Shown piece after piece: positions 1-6,035 of a stretch of DNA of 10,397 bases. Each line of letters starts with the position of its first letter. Within the stretch, counting starts at the first letter, position 1. Both the position numbers and the translations under genes were made by a program. This DNA comes from CAYRUP01 sp964427485 (lineage in GTDB: Bacteria; Pseudomonadota; Gammaproteobacteria; DSM-16500). The notes beneath the pieces were generated by a model that saw only the letters and a list, made by a program, of their open reading frames with translations, had not been told where the DNA came from and searched no databases. Where the stretch lies: positions 1-10,397 of the forward strand of contig CAYRUP010000065.1 in the NCBI GenBank assembly GCA_964427485.1, read 5' to 3'.

Positions 1-681
1 AGTCCCTTCTATAGCAACCAGCGCATTGAGTGGCACCATTTCAGGTTGCGGTGATAATTGACTGATAAGATAAATTAATTTTAAGCGATCTGCTATTGAT
101 TCGCCCATACCTAAAATTCCGCCGCAAGAAATTTTTAAATTCGAATTACAGAGCATTTTCAATGTTTGGTAGCGAGCTTCAAATGTCCGTGTGGTTATTA
201 TTTTAGGATAAAACTCAGGTGATGTGTCTAGATTAAAATTATAAGTAGAACAACCCGCTTCAAACAGTGCTTTCGCTTGATCTTCAGAAATTTTTCCTAA
301 GCTGCAACAAACTTGCAAACCCGTGCTATACACTTCTCGAACGATTTCCAATATTTTTTGAAAGACGTTACCTTTAGGCACATAACTGAAAGCTGCGCCT
401 AAACAAAAATGGGTAACGCCCTGTACTTTAGCAAAGCGTGTCGTTTTTACAACCGCACTTGCATCGAGAAGTGCTTCTTTCAGGACATCCGTTTTATAGT
501 GCACGGATTGAGGGCAATAAGCACAATCTTCAGGACAGTGACCTGTTTTGATGGAAAGTGACCCGCATAAATGAATTTTATTCACAGCATGATGCTGTTT
601 AAAAACTTCATGCGCTTCTTTTATCAAGCTATTAAATGGCAATTGATAAAGACTTTCCAGGTCTCGATAAGACAAACTCAT
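1..681 (-). CDS. bioB: Biotin synthase BioB, N-terminal 227 residues (3' end outside window)
   Basis: Radical-SAM enzyme that inserts sulfur into dethiobiotin, the last step of biotin synthesis. The reading frame is open from the ATG at 681 to the window edge, so about two thirds of a normal 320-345 residue BioB is present. The radical-SAM cluster motif CPEDCAYCPQS gives Cys49, Cys53 and Cys56. FCLGAA (Cys93), VCCSLG (Cys125) and NLDTSPEFY (150-158) are typical BioB motifs. The start is supported by a GGAG box seven bases upstream and by alignment with known N-termini. Odd point: the third [2Fe-2S] ligand, Cys188 in E. coli, aligns with Ser185 here, with a Cys in the next position. The E. coli Arg260 ligand lies beyond the window. 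The gene start lies inside the 3' end of bioA, so the two are probably translationally coupled. Confidence 0.96.
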   Translation of the reverse strand, partial: MSLSYRDLESLYQLPFNSLIKEAHEVFKQHHAVNKIHLCGSLSIKTGHCPEDCAYCPQSVHYKTDVLKEALLDASAVVKTTRFAKVQGVTHFCLGAAFSYVPKGNVFQKILEIVREVYSTGLQVCCSLGKISEDQAKALFEAGCSTYNFNLDTSPEFYPKIITTRTFEARYQTLKMLCNSNLKISCGGILGMGESIADRLKLIYLISQLSPQPEMVPLNALVAIEGT

Positions 682-2002
682 GTGTGTACTCCGATATAGC
701 ATTTGCCGTTTGCTTACATAAAAAATCAATTTCAAGATCTGTAATACACAAAGGTGGAACAAGCAAAAGTGTGTTTCCAACGCCTCTCAATAAAATTTCT
801 TTTTGACGCAAATAAAGTGAGAGATGGTGTGCTACACGGTCCTTGGGATCAAAATTTTGTATAGCGCTACTGCTGCCTGGATATAATTCGATAGCACAAC
901 TCAGTCCACGTTGCCGAATTGATTTTACAAAAGAATGTTTACTAAAATAATCTTCTATGCTTTTACCAAAATAATGGCAAGTGCGTTGCAATATACCACT
1001 CGCGATACATTGTTTCAGTTTCTCAATATTTTTAATACTGACCGCTGTTGCGAGTGGATTTGCAGCAAATGTATGTCCGTGCAGAAATGTTTTTCCCTCA
1101 CTAAAATTTCCAAGGAAAGCAGCATAAATTTGTTGCGTCGTTAAAGTGACGGCTAAAGATAAATAACCACCCGTTAACGTTTTCGATAAACATAAAAAAT
1201 CCGGCGTCACATTTTCGTGTGTGGATACTAATATTTGACCTAAACGGCCAAGACCAACGAAAATTTCATCCAAGGCTAAATGGATATGATGGGCTTTACA
1301 ACGTTCCGCTACCGCTTGTAAAAATCCTTGTGGTTGCAAATGCATTCCACGCGGTCCTTGCACAGAAGGTTCTAAAAATAAAATAGCAGTTTGATCACCA
1401 TAATCCGCAAGCAAACGATCAAGGTCATCCAAACTTTCTGACATATCATTTGGTTCCGGTGCCTTGAAATAATGGGCTGGCAAAAACCATTCTGAAAATC
1501 TTTCATGAAAACTTGAATTTCCCGCAGACATCGCACCAAACGTATCGCCATGATAACCACCTTCCATGCCAATAATAAGTTTCTTTTGCGGCTTTCCAGT
1601 GAGTTGCCAATATTGAAAAGAGAGCTTCAATGCAGCTTCAACGGAAGATGCGCCATTATCCGTAAAAAAAGCACGATTCAATCCAGGAGGTGCAATGCTT
1701 ATTAATTCATGACAAAGTTGTGAAGCAACCGGATGACTTAAATCTTTGTAACTTGATTGTGGTAAGTTTTCTAATTGTTGTATTAACGCTGCATTCAGTT
1801 CTGGATCACTGTGTCCATGCACATTCGTCCAGTTAGAAGCATTCCCATCCAGATAACGTTTTCCTTCCATATCATATAACCAACAACCTTTACCATGCGT
1901 AATATGCAATGGTTTATTTTCTAAATATTCTTGCATCTGGGTAAATGGATGCCAGCTGAAAGACTGATCCCAATTATTGAGTGTATTAATATCGATTTTC
2001 AT
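632..2002 (-). CDS. bioA: Diaminopelargonate (DAPA) aminotransferase, BioA/BioK type
   Basis: Class III PLP-dependent aminotransferase, 456 residues, converting 8-amino-7-oxononanoate to 7,8-diaminononanoate in biotin synthesis. Visible landmarks are HPFTQM (18-23), SNWTNVHGH (56-64), GGYHGDTFGAMS (148-159), LALDEIF with the PLP-nitrogen aspartate Asp245, and SKTLTGGY with the Schiff-base Lys274. HGHTFAANPLA (308-318) and Arg406 near the C-terminus fit substrate binding. The Tyr17 of E. coli BioA is Phe20 here and Trp53 is Thr59. From memory the motifs look closer to Bacillus-type enzymes that can use lysine than to E. coli BioA, so the amino donor (SAM or lysine) is open. The usual family end falls near residue 443; about 13 extra residues are read through the bioB start. 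The ATG at 2002 has an AAGGAAG ribosome site. The gene is first in a bioA-bioB unit, with a BirA-like operator upstream. Confidence 0.94.
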   Translation of the reverse strand: MKIDINTLNNWDQSFSWHPFTQMQEYLENKPLHITHGKGCWLYDMEGKRYLDGNASNWTNVHGHSDPELNAALIQQLENLPQSSYKDLSHPVASQLCHELISIAPPGLNRAFFTDNGASSVEAALKLSFQYWQLTGKPQKKLIIGMEGGYHGDTFGAMSAGNSSFHERFSEWFLPAHYFKAPEPNDMSESLDDLDRLLADYGDQTAILFLEPSVQGPRGMHLQPQGFLQAVAERCKAHHIHLALDEIFVGLGRLGQILVSTHENVTPDFLCLSKTLTGGYLSLAVTLTTQQIYAAFLGNFSEGKTFLHGHTFAANPLATAVSIKNIEKLKQCIASGILQRTCHYFGKSIEDYFSKHSFVKSIRQRGLSCAIELYPGSSSAIQNFDPKDRVAHHLSLYLRQKEILLRGVGNTLLLVPPLCITDLEIDFLCKQTANAISEYTHEFVLSRPGKSLSIAI

Positions 2003-2022
2003 TTTTAGGCTTCCTTGGTTGA

Positions 2023-2055
2023 TTGTCTACCTTGATAATTTTATTTAGTTGACAA
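2023..2055. promoter_or_regulatory. Candidate BirA (biotin repressor) operator between bioA and the bioZ-like gene
   Basis: The plus strand reads TTGTCTACC, then 15 bases, then AGTTGACAA. The known BirA operator is TTGTAAACC-N14 to 16-GGTTTACAA, as in the divergent E. coli bioA/bioBFCD promoter region. Each half-site matches the consensus at seven of nine positions on the plus strand, and the halves match each other's reverse complement at seven of nine. Spacing and position are both as expected. The right half-site contains the -35 box of the bioZ-like promoter, and the whole site lies 21-53 bases upstream of the bioA start. Repression of both directions by biotin-loaded BirA is inferred. 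Confidence 0.75.
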
Positions 2056-2076
2056 TTGAGAGCGGTAGCATATAGT
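2049..2076 (+). promoter_or_regulatory. Sigma-70 promoter of the bioZ-like gene
   Basis: A perfect -35 TTGACA (2049-2054) is followed by a 16-base spacer and a -10 TATAGT (2071-2076). Transcription would begin near 2083, giving a leader of about 28 bases that contains GAGGA at 2101-2105, five bases before the ATG at 2111. The -35 box lies inside the right half of the BirA-like site, so repressor binding should block polymerase. The -10 box overlaps the GTG at 2075, which rules that codon out as a start for this transcript. Confidence 0.75.
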
Positions 2077-2110
2077 GGACACAAACAAAAAACAAGATGT
2101 GAGGAATGTT

Positions 2111-3094
2111 ATGAGTCTGGTGAGTGAGTTGGATGGTTTAGGTCATTATGTTCCTTCTAAGCGCATCGATAACGAACATTTAGAAAATTATTTTCATCTT
2201 GAATCGGGTTGGATAGAACAAAGAACGGGTATCAAAGCACGAAGATGGGTTCATGACGGTGAGTTATTAGTTGATTTAGCAGAAAAAGCCGGGTTAGCTG
2301 CAATTAACAATGCGGTTGTGAAAAGACAAGACATCGCCTTAACGATTCTTGCAACTTCAACTCCAGATCATTTGTTACCTCCCACTGCACCTTTGCTTGC
2401 CCATCGTCTTGGTCTTTCTCATGCTTGTGCTTATGACTTATCCGGCGCCTGTTCTGGGTTTCTTAGTGCATTAGTGATGGCCGATGGTTTCGTGCGCACA
2501 CACAAAAAAGCAGCGCTCATTATTGCAGCGAATATTTTAAGCCGTCGAATTAATTGGTCAGAATATCAGAGCGCTATATTATTTGGCGATGCTGCTGGTG
2601 CAATGATAATTAAACCTGCGCGAGAAAAAACAAAAGGAATTTTAGGCATGGATTTTTTTTCAGAGGGTAGTGCATATCATTTAATTTCGATAAGAGCGGG
2701 AGGCAGTGAAAGACCTTTTACGCCAGAAATTCCATTATACGATTACAAAATGCGCTTACGTGATGGCCCAGCCGTATTTGCGGAAGCTGTAAAAATGATG
2801 GCACGCTCTGCAACTCAAGCGATGATTAATGCTAATTTATCATCTGCTGATATTCAGCATTTTATTCCACATCAAGCAAATGTGCGAATGGCAGAATATA
2901 CAGCAAAAAAATTAAATATTCCTTCAGAAAAAATTGTTTCAATTGTTAATGAATATGGAAACTCTTCGGCTGCAGGTATTCCACTCGCGTTATCAATTAC
3001 CCATCAAGCCAAACCTTTTCGTGCCGGTGAAAAAATATTATTAACGACAGTGGGTGCTGGTATGACAGCGGGGGCAGTTATATTAGGAATTTAA
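2111..3094 (+). CDS. bioZ: BioZ-like beta-ketoacyl-ACP synthase III
   Basis: Thiolase-fold KAS III enzyme of 327 residues, FabH/BioZ family. FabH joins acetyl-CoA to malonyl-ACP; BioZ of alphaproteobacteria uses glutaryl-CoA to make a C7 precursor of pimeloyl-ACP for biotin. The catalytic triad is intact: Cys114 in SGACSGFLSA, His254 in FIPHQANVRM and Asn284 in EYGNSSAAGIP. The N-terminal GLGHYVPSKRIDN and the ESGWIEQRTGIKAR segment (31-44) resemble BioZ more than housekeeping FabH, as far as I recall these families. SRR at 144-146 might bind a substrate carboxylate, which is a guess. The start at 2111 is chosen for its GAGGA ribosome site and because the upstream GTG lies in the promoter. 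The position opposite bioA, with a BirA-like site over its promoter, supports a biotin role rather than general fatty acid initiation. A plain FabH paralogue is the alternative. Confidence 0.75.
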   Translation: MSLVSELDGLGHYVPSKRIDNEHLENYFHLESGWIEQRTGIKARRWVHDGELLVDLAEKAGLAAINNAVVKRQDIALTILATSTPDHLLPPTAPLLAHRLGLSHACAYDLSGACSGFLSALVMADGFVRTHKKAALIIAANILSRRINWSEYQSAILFGDAAGAMIIKPAREKTKGILGMDFFSEGSAYHLISIRAGGSERPFTPEIPLYDYKMRLRDGPAVFAEAVKMMARSATQAMINANLSSADIQHFIPHQANVRMAEYTAKKLNIPSEKIVSIVNEYGNSSAAGIPLALSITHQAKPFRAGEKILLTTVGAGMTAGAVILGI

Positions 3095-3127
3095 AAAAAC
3101 TCCCTTCTCCCAGCAATGGGAGAAGGG
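3093..3127 (-). terminator. Rho-independent terminator of the HPF-cold-shock gene
   Basis: Perfect 10-base stem (CCCTTCTCCC at 3102-3111 with GGGAGAAGGG at 3118-3127) and a six-base loop. On the minus strand the stem is followed by two bases and then seven T (the A run at 3093-3099). It lies 21 bases past the stop of the minus-strand gene. Read on the plus strand there is no T run, so it is a poor terminator for the bioZ-like gene. The hairpin is part of a dispersed repeat. Confidence 0.75.
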
Positions 3128-3139
3128 TGGGGACGAGGG
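3100..3139. repeat. Palindromic repeat A, single-hairpin copy
   Basis: The pattern is CTCCCTTCTCCC, short loop, GGGAGAAGGG, then a G-rich tail ending GAGGG. It matches the second half of the 3945-4042 element in sequence and layout, which shows a dispersed family. It fills the gap between the convergent bioZ-like and HPF genes and doubles as a terminator. Confidence 0.8.
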
Positions 3140-3147
3140 TGCGATGA

Positions 3148-3699
3148 CTATTCATGCACTAAACCATTTTCTTTTGCTTTAGTCACACGATGTGCTTGCA
3201 TTCCTTCGCTTTGCGGAACACCAATAAATTGCACCATATCACCTAGCCCTAATTGTTCAAAGCTAGGATAAGTAACATTCGTCGGGCTGAAGTAATATTC
3301 ACTTCCATCCACACCCTGAATAAATCCATACCCATCTTCCATAAACATTTTTTTCACAAAACCGTGCATCACTAATTCATGCAATTTTACATCGCCCCGC
3401 CGTTTGCGAGCATATGTTTCTAATTTTCGCTCGAGCGCATGAAATGCATCACGAATCGCTACATAAACATCTTCATCTAATTTTCGATTCACGACGATTT
3501 CCTTGCCTGGCACAGTCAAGTCTATGCTCACGCTGAATAATTTACCTTGATGCTTGTGCTTTTGCGGAACGTGAATCACGATGCGACAGCTGTTTATTTT
3601 GTTGAAATATTGAGTGAGTTTCATGGCTTTTTTGCGTAGATGATCTTCTAATGCAGGGGAACTTGGCATATCACGTACGGTGATTTGAACTGGCAGCAT
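3148..3699 (-). CDS. HPF/RaiA-family ribosome hibernation protein fused to a cold-shock domain
   Basis: 183 residues in two parts. Residues 1-100 are a ribosome-associated S30AE domain: MLPVQITVRDMP, a basic helix around HLRKKAMKL, and a helix near AIRDAFHALERKLETYARKRRG. Such domains sit in the 30S decoding channel and shut down or protect idle ribosomes. Residues 111-175 look like an OB-fold cold-shock domain, with an RNP1-like DGYGFIQ (122-128) and an RNP2-like EYYFSPT (134-140), followed by a conserved-looking GDMVQF. Canonical short HPF is about 95 residues, and long HPF carries a different dimerisation domain, so the C-terminus probably adds RNA binding. The ATG at 3699 has GAGG seven bases upstream. 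It appears monocistronic, with its own terminator, and is likely a stress or stationary-phase gene by family. I am confident of both domains; the joint function is inferred. Confidence 0.9.
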   Translation of the reverse strand: MLPVQITVRDMPSSPALEDHLRKKAMKLTQYFNKINSCRIVIHVPQKHKHQGKLFSVSIDLTVPGKEIVVNRKLDEDVYVAIRDAFHALERKLETYARKRRGDVKLHELVMHGFVKKMFMEDGYGFIQGVDGSEYYFSPTNVTYPSFEQLGLGDMVQFIGVPQSEGMQAHRVTKAKENGLVHE

Positions 3700-3716
3700 A
3701 AAATAACCTCGCGTTT

Positions 3717-3733
3717 TATAAAAAGTTTTTATA
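3717..3733. promoter_or_regulatory. AT-rich perfect palindrome in the leader of the HPF-cold-shock gene
   Basis: TATAAAAA, a central G, then TTTTTATA: a perfect 17-base palindrome 17 bases upstream of the start codon at 3699. It could be an operator or part of the -10 region, since TATAAA occurs here on the minus strand. No convincing -35 box was found, so its role is open. The rest of 3734-3944 shows no gene or clear site. Confidence 0.3.
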
Positions 3734-3944
3734 ATTTAATGACTTGCCTGCCGGATGGTTGTTCTGCGGGATTGACACCTCCTGAAAAAAATCGGTTCAC
3801 TACTTAATTATATACAATTTTCCTACTTCAGTTTTAATTTTACCACTTTTGAGCAATTAAGCCTATAAATTATCGGAAAAGGGCGGTTTTTGATCGTATC
3901 TTTTGGATAAGTTTCAACTTTTTTTATGGTTTATGGTGTGTCTG

Positions 3945-4042
3945 CCCTCATCCCCTGCCCTTCTCCCGCAAGAGGGAGAAGGGCGATGTTATTCCTAGCT
4001 CCCTTCTCCCAACGCAGTTGGGAAAAGGGTTGGAAATGAGGG
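3945..4042. repeat. Palindromic repeat A, double-hairpin copy inside a gene end
   Basis: 98-base composite bounded by CCCTCAT (3945-3951) and its inverse ATGAGGG (4036-4042). Inside are two hairpins. The first pairs GCCCTTCTCCC at 3957-3967 with GGGAGAAGGGC at 3974-3984. The second pairs CCCTTCTCCCAAC at 4001-4013 with GTTGGGAAAAGGG at 4017-4029, with one mismatch. The second hairpin and its tail resemble the single copy at 3100-3139. The right part overlaps the 3' end of the hydrolase gene and supplies its stop codon. It has no coding capacity of its own, so it resembles a REP or MITE-like element. Confidence 0.85.
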
Positions 4043-5089
4043 TATCGGTATGAAAAATTTCTTAACCATCGCTGTCGACACTCCACGTAATGTCGCTGGT
4101 TTCCAATGCGGCTTTTGATCTTTATCAATCACCACCGCACGAATACCTTCAAAAAAATCATGACTTTCAATAAAATGACTCGTCAGTCTAAATTCCATTT
4201 GCATACAATCATCAAAATCCAATTTAGCTGCTTCATGCAATGCTTGTAATGTCACTTTCAAACTCGTGGGCGATTTTGTTTTGAGTGTTTTAATGACGTC
4301 AAGACACCATTGACTTCCATCCGTTTCCAGCGCAGCTAAAATTTCTTCGACACTTTTGTGATTAAAATATTTTTCTATTTTTTCTCGATATTCCCACAAA
4401 GGTGCTTCGCCCGCAGAAATTTTGAATGATTGTATTACTCCCGAAACAATCGCTTTTTCGTCGCCTGCCAAATCCGTATCCGCTAATTTATAAATAAGCT
4501 CAGGAAAAATTTCTCGCTTCACTGCATAATCAACTAAACCCGTTGCTATACAATCATTCAATGAAATGCGTGCGCCAGTCAGTCCCAAATAAAATCCAAT
4601 CATATGCGGCAATCTAGCTAAAATATAAGTTGTGCCAACATCCGGATAAAATCCAATTCCTGTTTCAGGCATCGCAAAAACTAATCGATCCGTTGCCACA
4701 CGATGTGATGCATGAGCAGAAATACCGACGCCACCACCCATCGTAATACCATCCAACAAAGCGATATACGGTTTAGAATATTCATGAATATGCCGGTTCA
4801 TACGATATTCATCACGAAAAAAATCGATGAGAGTCGGATCATTCGCCATTTTACGTTCGTAAGCATAACGAATATCTCCACCGACACAAAATGCCCGTCC
4901 TTCTGCAGCACGAATGACGACTGCTTTAATATGATTGGCGGTTTCCCATTCAGTCAGCTGATCATTTAACGCATTAAACATCACATGATTTAAAGCATTT
5001 AACACCGCTGGACGCGTGAGTGTAATTAAGCCTAAATTTCCATTACGACCCGTCACTTCTTCAAATTCAATTTCAGAAATTTTTATCAT
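3995..5089 (-). CDS. 3-hydroxyisobutyryl-CoA hydrolase-like protein (enoyl-CoA hydratase/isomerase family)
   Basis: 364-residue crotonase-fold protein of the long HIBCH type. HIBCH cleaves 3-hydroxyisobutyryl-CoA to 3-hydroxyisobutyrate and CoA in valine breakdown. Seen here: TLTRPAVLNALN (23-34), AFCVGGDIR (66-74, CoA and oxyanion region), GITMGGGVGIS (114-124), and MPETGIGFYPDVG with Glu142 and Asp150, which match the acidic pair important in HIBCH enzymes. The C-terminal DKDQKPHWKP is typical. The start at 5089 is preferred over an upstream in-frame ATG at 5116: it has GGAG six bases away and begins one base after the upstream stop, so the two genes form an operon. Odd point: the natural end is probably near KKFF (residue 346); the last 14 residues and the TAG come from a palindromic repeat. 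A true enoyl-CoA hydratase activity cannot be excluded. Confidence 0.88.
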   Translation of the reverse strand: MIKISEIEFEEVTGRNGNLGLITLTRPAVLNALNHVMFNALNDQLTEWETANHIKAVVIRAAEGRAFCVGGDIRYAYERKMANDPTLIDFFRDEYRMNRHIHEYSKPYIALLDGITMGGGVGISAHASHRVATDRLVFAMPETGIGFYPDVGTTYILARLPHMIGFYLGLTGARISLNDCIATGLVDYAVKREIFPELIYKLADTDLAGDEKAIVSGVIQSFKISAGEAPLWEYREKIEKYFNHKSVEEILAALETDGSQWCLDVIKTLKTKSPTSLKVTLQALHEAAKLDFDDCMQMEFRLTSHFIESHDFFEGIRAVVIDKDQKPHWKPATLRGVSTAMVKKFFIPIPSFPTLFPTALGEGS

Positions 5090-5090
5090 A

Positions 5091-5879
5091 TTATTCTCCA
5101 GAAAATGCGGCTGCACGTTTTTCTATAAATGCTTTCACACCTTCTTCTTTATCGCGTGTTGCACAACACATGCCAAAATGTGCCGCTTCCAATTCCAGCG
5201 CATCATCCAATGCTAAGTCATACCCATTATCAATTGTGACCATTGTACTCTGCAAAGCAAGCGGACTTAGCTTAACCAATTCAGATAAAATTGCAGTTGC
5301 ACGCGGCAATAATTCTTCTGGCTGAACGACTTCTGTGACTAATCCCCAGGCTGCTGCATCAGCTGCTTTAATCAACCGTCCAGTCAAACATAAATCGAGT
5401 GCGCGTCCTTTACCAATCAAACGAGATAAACGCTGTGTGCCACCAAAACCTGGAATGACGCCCAGTTTTATTTCCGGTTGACCGAATACCGCAGTTGTTG
5501 CAGCAATACGAAGCGTTGCAGCCATTGCAAGTTCACAACCACCACCCAGTGCAAAACCATTAATCGCTGCCAACGATGGTTTACCTAATTGTTCTAATAT
5601 ACGAAATACTTTTTGTCCGTGCCGCGCAAATGCATATCCCGCCTGTCCATTTAATTTAGCAAGTTGTTTGATATCAGCACCTGCACAGAATGCTTTACCT
5701 TGACCCGTAATTAATAACGCTTTGACGGTTTTATCGGTTTTGGCAGCAACAAATGTTTGATAAAGCTGTTCCATTAAATCTGCATTAAGTGCATTGAGTG
5801 CATCTGGTCGGTTGAGTGAAAGTTGTAAGATGCCTGAATCATGGCGGGTAATGTGTAATATCGTATCCTGATTATCCAT
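5091..5879 (-). CDS. Enoyl-CoA hydratase (crotonase family)
   Basis: 262 residues, the normal length for a single-domain hydratase, which adds water to 2-enoyl-CoA in fatty acid or branched-chain amino acid breakdown. Seen: LNRPDALNALN (22-32), AFCAGADIKQL (63-73), GFALGGGCELAMA with Glu116, and GQPEIKLGVIPGFGGTQRL with Glu136. These are the two catalytic glutamates, 20 residues apart as in the rat mitochondrial enzyme. The stop at 5091 lies one base before the hydrolase start, and its last codons carry that gene's ribosome site. As the first gene of the pair it could hydrate methacrylyl-CoA to 3-hydroxyisobutyryl-CoA, the hydrolase substrate; this is inferred from the pairing. Its own ribosome site (GGAT) is weak. 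The 156-base gap to the divergent transpeptidase gene is AT-rich. Confidence 0.92.
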   Translation of the reverse strand: MDNQDTILHITRHDSGILQLSLNRPDALNALNADLMEQLYQTFVAAKTDKTVKALLITGQGKAFCAGADIKQLAKLNGQAGYAFARHGQKVFRILEQLGKPSLAAINGFALGGGCELAMAATLRIAATTAVFGQPEIKLGVIPGFGGTQRLSRLIGKGRALDLCLTGRLIKAADAAAWGLVTEVVQPEELLPRATAILSELVKLSPLALQSTMVTIDNGYDLALDDALELEAAHFGMCCATRDKEEGVKAFIEKRAAAFSGE

Positions 5880-6010
5880 AAGGTTTATCCATTTTATTAA
5901 TCCATTAGAATAAAATATTTAATTCTATCCCGACAATCATTTCTGAAACTAATAACTCGTTGATTTTAGTGCTAATAGTATACCTAATACAATATTATGG
6001 CCTAATCCTG

Positions 6011-6031
6011 TACAATAGAGGGTATAGGAGG
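6011..6031 (+). promoter_or_regulatory. Possible -10 box and strong ribosome site of the L,D-transpeptidase gene
   Basis: TACAAT at 6011-6016 matches the -10 consensus at five of six positions, and AGGAGG at 6026-6031 sits four bases before the ATG at 6036. No good -35 was found 16-18 bases upstream of the -10, and the leader would be very short, so the promoter part is tentative while the ribosome site is clear. Confidence 0.4.
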
Positions 6032-6035
6032 CAAT

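Noticed and set aside
935..1144. Open frames on the opposite strand of bioA, and similar ones over the hydratase, hydrolase, permease and ProQ genes
   Set aside because: They lie fully within well-supported genes, lack family features and have low-complexity translations.
2075..2110. GTG start adding 12 residues to the bioZ-like gene
   Set aside because: The codon overlaps the -10 box, lies before the expected transcription start, and lacks a ribosome site; the ATG at 2111 has GAGGA at proper spacing.
3931..4128. 65-codon minus-strand frame across repeat A
   Set aside because: It is a frame shadow of the hydrolase end and the palindrome, with no family resemblance.
5090..5116. Upstream ATG at 5116 for the HIBCH-like gene
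   Set aside because: It would overlap the hydratase gene by 26 bases; the ATG at 5089 has GGAG six bases away and begins one base after the upstream stop.
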